Source of the DNA: Hymenobacter yonginensis
Lineage (GTDB): Bacteria; Bacteroidota; Bacteroidia; Cytophagales; Hymenobacteraceae
Direction: 5' to 3'
Assembly (NCBI RefSeq): GCF_027625995.1
Contig: NZ_CP115396.1
Location: 992,001-1,056,000, forward strand
DNA: 64,000 nucleotides
Shown here: piece after piece, positions 60,086-64,000 of the stretch
Layout: the number at the start of each line of letters is the position of its first letter
Position numbering within the stretch: the first letter of the stretch is position 1
Program-made: the position numbers and the translations under genes
The notes under the pieces: generated by a model
What the model saw: the letters and a program-made list of their open reading frames with translations, nothing else
Database searches by the model: none
What the model was told of the DNA's origin: nothing

Positions 60086-60541
60086 TTATTGAGGCGCGGT
60101 TTTGCGGCGGCGCGCCCGGGCATCCTGCTGCCGGCAGTGCTGCAGCCATTCCAGCGCGGCCATTTCCGTTGTGAATCGCTCCAAGCGGTAAGGGCGGCCG
60201 TCGAAGTAGGTGAGGGCCGGAATGCCCGGGTCTGCTAGCACCCCGGCCAGCTGGTGCGGTGCCATCAGGTAGGCCAGGTAAGTGGGGCGTTTCAGGCGGA
60301 TGGGCAGCTGCGGAAAAAAGTCACTCAGCATCCACTGCACGTCGGCGGCGTCCACGCCGCCGGCGCGGTTGCTCAGGTCTACCAGCCAGAAGCGGCAGCG
60401 GCGCGACACGGCCGCATCCAGCAGGGCCGCGTAGCCCCGGTGCAGCTCGAAGGGCATCACCCCGCGCCACCAGCGGCCCGTCAGCACACGGGGCTCCGCC
60501 AAGTAGTCGATGGTGAGGTAAGAAGAGGAGAAGTGTTGCAT
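60086..60541 (-). CDS. Hypothetical SpoIIAA/STAS-like protein
   Basis: Cytoplasmic protein of 151 residues with no signal peptide. The middle (FELHRGYAALLDAAVSRRCRFWLVDLSNRAGGVDAADVQWML) has the strand-helix pattern of STAS-like domains, and the C-terminal region is RLERFTTEMAALEWLQH. Similar unnamed proteins are common in Hymenobacteraceae; function is unknown. ATG 60541 is used; a TTG two codons upstream is also possible. It is co-directional with amn but a terminator lies between them. Confidence 0.6.
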   Translation of the reverse strand: MQHFSSSYLTIDYLAEPRVLTGRWWRGVMPFELHRGYAALLDAAVSRRCRFWLVDLSNRAGGVDAADVQWMLSDFFPQLPIRLKRPTYLAYLMAPHQLAGVLADPGIPALTYFDGRPYRLERFTTEMAALEWLQHCRQQDARARRRKTAPQ

Positions 60542-60593
60542 AGACAAGTGGTTGTGGTGGGAAGGAGGGCGGGAGAAACGGCAAGCGCCGCAA

Positions 60594-60630
60594 CAAAAAA
60601 TCCCCAGAACTGCAGCAGCCCTGGGGATTA
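60594..60630 (-). terminator. Intrinsic terminator after amn (minus strand)
   Basis: On the minus strand, ATCCCCAG pairs with CTGGGGAT and is followed by TTTTTTG. It ends the amn transcript before the next gene. Confidence 0.85.
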
Positions 60631-60681
60631 CTCGCTACACGCAGCGGCGCAAGCTAAAAAAAATAAGCAGAGCCGCCGATT

Positions 60682-61455
60682 CTACTCGAAGCGCATGTGC
60701 TTTACCGACTCGCCGGAATTTTTCAGCTCCAGCAGCGAGTCAATCCCGATTTGCAGGTGGGAGGTCACGAAATCGGCCGTAACTTTTTTGTCGCTCTCCG
60801 ACGTCTTCACGCCCTCCGGCGTCATCGGGTTGTCGCTCACGAGCAGCAGCGCGCCGTGCGGAATCTCGTTCACGAAGCCCACCGTGAAAATGGTGGCCGT
60901 TTCCATATCCACGGCCATGGCCCGGATCTGGCGCAGGTACTCCTTGAAGTTTTCGTCGTGCTCCCACACGCGGCGGTTGGTGGTATACACCGTGCCGGTC
61001 CAGTAGTCCTTCTCGTGCTTCTTGATCATGCTGCTCACGGCGCGCTGCAACCGGAACGAGGGCAGGGCCGGAATCTCGGCGGGCAGGTAGTCGTCGGAAG
61101 TACCCTCGCCTCGGATAGCAGCGATGGGCAGAATCAGGTCGCCGAGCTTGGTTTTGTTTTTCAGGCCGCCGCACTTGCCCAGAAACAGAGCTGCTTTGGG
61201 CTGAACGGCCGAAATCAGGTCCATCACGGTAGCGGCCATCGGAGAGCCCATGCCAAAGTTAATGATGGTGATGCCGTTGGCCGTGGCCGTCTGCATGGGC
61301 TTGTCGAGGCCGCGGACTTCCACGCCAAACTGCTCGGCAAACATGTGCACATAGTTGATAAAATTGGTCAGCAGAATGTACTGGCCAAAGTCGCCGAGCG
61401 GCACGCCGGTATAGCGGGGCAGCCAGTTCTCTACGATGTCGGATTTGGTTTTCAT
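60682..61455 (-). CDS. amn: AMP nucleosidase
   Basis: Purine nucleoside phosphorylase-fold enzyme of 257 residues that hydrolyses AMP to adenine and ribose 5-phosphate. It is the short single-domain form found in Bacteroidota rather than the ~480-residue E. coli enzyme. Visible family parts: ITIINFGMGSPMAATVMDLISAV, LFLGKCGGL, RGEGTSDDYLPAE, AVDMETATIFTVGF (substrate Met-Glu) and LLVSDNPMTPEG (catalytic Asp). It controls AMP level. Start ATG 61455 fits the family N terminus. Confidence 0.93.
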   Translation of the reverse strand: MKTKSDIVENWLPRYTGVPLGDFGQYILLTNFINYVHMFAEQFGVEVRGLDKPMQTATANGITIINFGMGSPMAATVMDLISAVQPKAALFLGKCGGLKNKTKLGDLILPIAAIRGEGTSDDYLPAEIPALPSFRLQRAVSSMIKKHEKDYWTGTVYTTNRRVWEHDENFKEYLRQIRAMAVDMETATIFTVGFVNEIPHGALLLVSDNPMTPEGVKTSESDKKVTADFVTSHLQIGIDSLLELKNSGESVKHMRFE

Positions 61456-61660
61456 ATGGACTTGGTTGGTTGGGAAATACGTGTTTTGGAGGAGAGAAAC
61501 GGAACAACGTCTGCTGGCCGACTGGGCGCTGGCGCGCCCAGTCGGCCGCTCAGAGCCGGGGCCGCACTCCGGGCCGCCACCCTACGAAAAAACCGTCAGA
61601 CCCTTGGCAAGAGGATGTGACGGTACGGAGGCGAGAAAGCGGAACCAGAGCTCAGGGCCG

Positions 61661-61668
61661 TACCTTTG
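61661..61668 (+). promoter_or_regulatory. -7 box TACCTTTG immediately before a start codon
   Basis: Exact TAnnTTTG match ending six bases before ATG 61675, so the message would be leaderless or nearly so. Confidence 0.4.
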
Positions 61669-61674
61669 GAGGTG

Positions 61675-62118
61675 ATGCAAGAGTTAGACCTGCCGCCTTT
61701 CGACTACAAACTTACACAATCCGGCTCAACTATGTTGATCTGGGACATGCTGCGCCGCAAGCAAGTGGTGCTGACGCCCGAAGAGTGGGTGCGCCAGCAC
61801 GTGGTGCACTACCTGATCAGCCACCGCGGCTACCCCAAGGGCCTGCTGAGCCTGGAGCGGGGCCTGCGCTACAACCAGCGCCAGAAGCGCACCGACCTGG
61901 TGGCCCTGGATGCCACCGGCCAGCCGCTGCTGCTGGTGGAGTGCAAAGCGCCTTCGGTACCTATTACGGCTGCCGTGGCCCAGCAGGCGGCCACCTACAA
62001 CCAAACGGTGGGTGCGCCGCTGCTGCTGCTCACCAACGGCCTGCAGCATTTCTGCTGGCGCGTAGATTTTGCGGCCCGCACCAACGAGCGGCTGGCCGAG
62101 GTGCCCCGCTACGAGTAA
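61675..62118 (+). CDS. HsdR N-terminal domain-like nuclease-fold protein
   Basis: Protein of 147 residues resembling the N-terminal domain of type I restriction R subunits. The PD-(D/E)xK core is visible: a Glu in the first helix region (VRQHVVHYLISHRGYPKGLLSLE), Asp in RTDLVAL and VECKAP, where E and K are the usual metal/catalytic residues. It has no helicase, modification or specificity partner, so it is not a restriction system on its own. Such solitary proteins are widespread in Bacteroidota and of unknown role. Start ATG 61675 is supported by the -7 box directly upstream. Confidence 0.82.
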   Translation: MQELDLPPFDYKLTQSGSTMLIWDMLRRKQVVLTPEEWVRQHVVHYLISHRGYPKGLLSLERGLRYNQRQKRTDLVALDATGQPLLLVECKAPSVPITAAVAQQAATYNQTVGAPLLLLTNGLQHFCWRVDFAARTNERLAEVPRYE

Positions 62119-62223
62119 GGAGCCGCGCAACTTAGTGCGCTGTTTTCGCGCGTACTGCCGTATAACTCCCTGTAATGCCGGTTGATGGCATATAGTGTGT
62201 GGTATCCTGTAGCAGCTGGGCCG

Positions 62224-64000
62224 ATGATAGACACGTACACGGAGGAAGTGGCCGAGGCCGGTTCCGGGACGGTAGAAGAAGCCTGCGTCACGTTTGCCGC
62301 ACAGGGGATTTTTCAGTCGGCCAATGCCAGGCTTCTGCAGCTGTTGGGCTGCTCCGCCGAGGTGTTGCAGGGGCGCCCGGTTTCCGACCTGCTCGATCGG
62401 GCGGCGGCGGCGCAGGTGCTGGCGCTGCTGCAGGAGCCTTCGGAGCCGGCCCGCATCCTGTCTTTAGTGGCCACGCTGCAGCGCCCGGATGGAGACGCGC
62501 AGCCGGTGCAGCTTACGCTCCTGCCGCTTAACCCCGCCGGCCTGCTCACCTGCATTGTGCGGCCTCTGCTTCCGAAGCTGGCCGCCGAAAAAGCCCTGCG
62601 CGAGCAGGAAAAGCAGCTGTCAGTGATATTTGCCAGCATTGCCGACGTGATTTTCGTGCTCGACGTGCTGCCGGACTTTCACTACCGCTTCCTGTTTGTG
62701 AACCAGGCTTTCGAGGACGTCACGGGTATCTCGCGGCAAGCTATACTGGGCCGGCTGGTGCAGGACGTGATTCCGGAGCCTTCCCTGAGTCTGGTGCTGG
62801 AAAAGTATCGGGAAGCGGTGGAAACGGGGCAGAGTGTGCAGTGGCAGGAAACCACCGAGTACCCGCGGGGCCAGTTGATCGGGCAGGTCCGCGTGACGCC
62901 CGTGCTCAACGAGGCCGGCGTCTGCTACCAACTGGTGGGCATCGTGCACGACCTGACCACCCAATACCACGCCGAGGAACGGCTGCGGGCCAGCAACGAG
63001 CGGTTCATCTACGCCCTCAAAGCTACCACCGACGCCATCTACGACTGGGACATCCGGGCCGATACGCTGTATTGGGGCGAAGGATTTGAGGAGCTGTTTG
63101 GCTATCAGCTGGCCCGCAACCCCACCGGCTTCGGACAGTGGGCAGACTATGTGCATCTGGAAGATGCCGCCCGCACCGTCGACGACCTGCGGCATACGGC
63201 GTACGAAACCAGCGGCAGCCACTGGCAGCAGGAGTACCGGTTTCAGCGGGCCGATGGCTCGTGGGCCATCGTCTTCGACCGGGGCTACATCATCCGCGAC
63301 GCCCGCGGGCAGGCCATCCGCATGATCGGGGCCATGCAGGACATCACCGAGCGGAAGCAGGCCGAGGAGCAGCAGCAGCGCATGGCCCAGGACGTGTACA
63401 AGCAGAATGCCGACCTGCAGCAGTTCACCTACATTCTGTCGCACAACCTGCGGGCGCCGCTGGCCAACGCCGAAGGCTTCGCCAGCCTGTTGGCCCGCAC
63501 CCCGCGCCGGTCGGCGGCGTTTGATACGGCCCTGCGCCACCTGAGCACCAGCCTGCAGCAGGTCGGCGACGTGCTGGAAGACGTCAATACCATCCTGTCG
63601 GCCCGCGACAAGCCGGTGGTGGCCGAGCCCGAGCCCGTACCGGTGGGGGCCGTGTGCCGGCAGGTGATGCAAACGCTGGCCGCTGACCTGGCCCGCTGCC
63701 ACGGGCAGGTTACGTGTTCCATTCCCGACACGCTGCTGCTGCCGGGCAAGCGGGCCTATTTCTACAGCATTTTCCTTAACCTGCTCAGCAATGCCATCAA
63801 GTACCGGGCGGCGCACCGGCCGCTGCGCGTCACCATCGAGGCCTGCCTGCACCCGCCCGGCCACACCGTCATCAGCATCGCCGACAATGGCTCCGGCTTT
63901 GAGGTGCCGGCCAGCAGCCAGGACGTGTTTCAGCTCTACAAACGCTTCCACCGCAGCGTCAGCGGCCGCGGTATTGGCTTATTTCTGGTGAAAGCGCACG
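62224..64000 (+). CDS. Multi-PAS sensor histidine kinase, 3' end outside window
   Basis: The frame from ATG 62224 stays open to the end of the window, about 592 codons. Three PAS-type segments are seen: residues ~20-115; ~130-250 (IADVIFVLDVLPDFHYRFLFVNQAFEDVTGIS...); and ~260-385 (ATTDAIYDWDIRADTLYWGEGFEELFGY..., ending RMIGAMQDITERKQAE). The HisKA site is H407 in YILSHNLRAPLAN, the N box has N523 in LLSNAIKYR, then DNGSGFEV and RGIGLFLV. There is no membrane helix, so it is cytosolic. ATG 62185 is an alternative start. The regulator partner is not visible. Confidence 0.9.
   Translation, partial: MIDTYTEEVAEAGSGTVEEACVTFAAQGIFQSANARLLQLLGCSAEVLQGRPVSDLLDRAAAAQVLALLQEPSEPARILSLVATLQRPDGDAQPVQLTLLPLNPAGLLTCIVRPLLPKLAAEKALREQEKQLSVIFASIADVIFVLDVLPDFHYRFLFVNQAFEDVTGISRQAILGRLVQDVIPEPSLSLVLEKYREAVETGQSVQWQETTEYPRGQLIGQVRVTPVLNEAGVCYQLVGIVHDLTTQYHAEERLRASNERFIYALKATTDAIYDWDIRADTLYWGEGFEELFGYQLARNPTGFGQWADYVHLEDAARTVDDLRHTAYETSGSHWQQEYRFQRADGSWAIVFDRGYIIRDARGQAIRMIGAMQDITERKQAEEQQQRMAQDVYKQNADLQQFTYILSHNLRAPLANAEGFASLLARTPRRSAAFDTALRHLSTSLQQVGDVLEDVNTILSARDKPVVAEPEPVPVGAVCRQVMQTLAADLARCHGQVTCSIPDTLLLPGKRAYFYSIFLNLLSNAIKYRAAHRPLRVTIEACLHPPGHTVISIADNGSGFEVPASSQDVFQLYKRFHRSVSGRGIGLFLVKAH

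Noticed and set aside
61675-62118. Type I restriction-modification system
   Set aside because: Only an HsdR-N-like domain of 147 residues is present; there are no helicase, methylase or specificity genes.
62620-63951. 443-residue open frame on the minus strand
   Set aside because: It is antisense to the PAS histidine kinase, whose plus-strand frame has clear PAS, HisKA and ATPase motifs but no stop in the window. The minus frame is Ala/Gly/His/Gln-rich without any domain, typical of GC-rich antisense shadows.

Overview
The window looks like a chromosome segment of a high-GC Bacteroidota, most likely Hymenobacter or a close relative in Cytophagales. The basis is a type IX secretion C-terminal sorting domain, a carboxypeptidase-regulatory/TonB receptor, an ECF sigma factor paired with a membrane-anchored beta-barrel protein, TAnnTTTG-like -7 boxes, frequent TTG/GTG starts and weak Shine-Dalgarno signals. 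There are no rRNA genes, CRISPR arrays, prophage genes or complete insertion sequences. One tRNA gene (Ser, anticodon GGA) is present. Genus assignment is inference from overall style, not from a marker gene.

Layout. 1-6 kb: end of a ketodeoxygluconate kinase gene, KDPG aldolase and a hexuronate-type MFS importer (sugar-acid catabolism), a small NTF2-like secreted protein, fructose-1,6-bisphosphatase and an atypical aldehyde dehydrogenase. 6-13.4 kb: 2'-5' RNA ligase-like protein, T9SS cargo protein, imidazolonepropionase, a lipoprotein, and a translationally coupled ECF sigma factor plus anti-sigma-like/beta-barrel protein. 13.6-22.5 kb: PhzF, TPR protein, KTSC protein, RuvC, a flippase-like membrane protein overlapping a glycosyltransferase, cytochrome c, an orphan peptide-type ABC permease and a SpoIIE-type phosphatase. 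22.5-31.3 kb: a surface-polysaccharide block (methyltransferase, O-antigen ligase/polymerase, Wzz-like, Wzx-like, GT4, NodB-type deacetylase, processive GT2). 31.6-34.7 kb: TatD, asparaginase, tRNA-Ser, RibD-C/DHFR-like protein. 34.9-41.9 kb: OmpR-type two-component pair, MHS-family symporter, DctA and an outer-membrane porin, a plausible organic-acid uptake module. 42-48.4 kb: BLUF photoreceptor, TonB-dependent receptor, a UvrA2-type ABC protein and a convergent TetR regulator. 49-56 kb: small Lys-rich secreted protein and a PaoABC-like molybdenum aldehyde oxidoreductase with XdhC and MocA maturation factors. 56-64 kb: UMF1 transporter, DinB protein, lipoprotein amidohydrolase, AMP nucleosidase, an HsdR-N-like protein and a PAS histidine kinase that runs off the end.

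The most striking feature is not a gene. Almost every spacer longer than about 80 bp between co-oriented genes carries a long inverted repeat (arms 10-51 bp, several perfect), drawn from several unrelated sequence families and sometimes nested inside each other. They sit at successive junctions of the polysaccharide, organic-acid and molybdoenzyme gene strings. They look like a layered set of REP/MITE-like elements that could act as terminators, attenuators or RNA-processing sites. All functions given are from reading the sequence; no database search was run.
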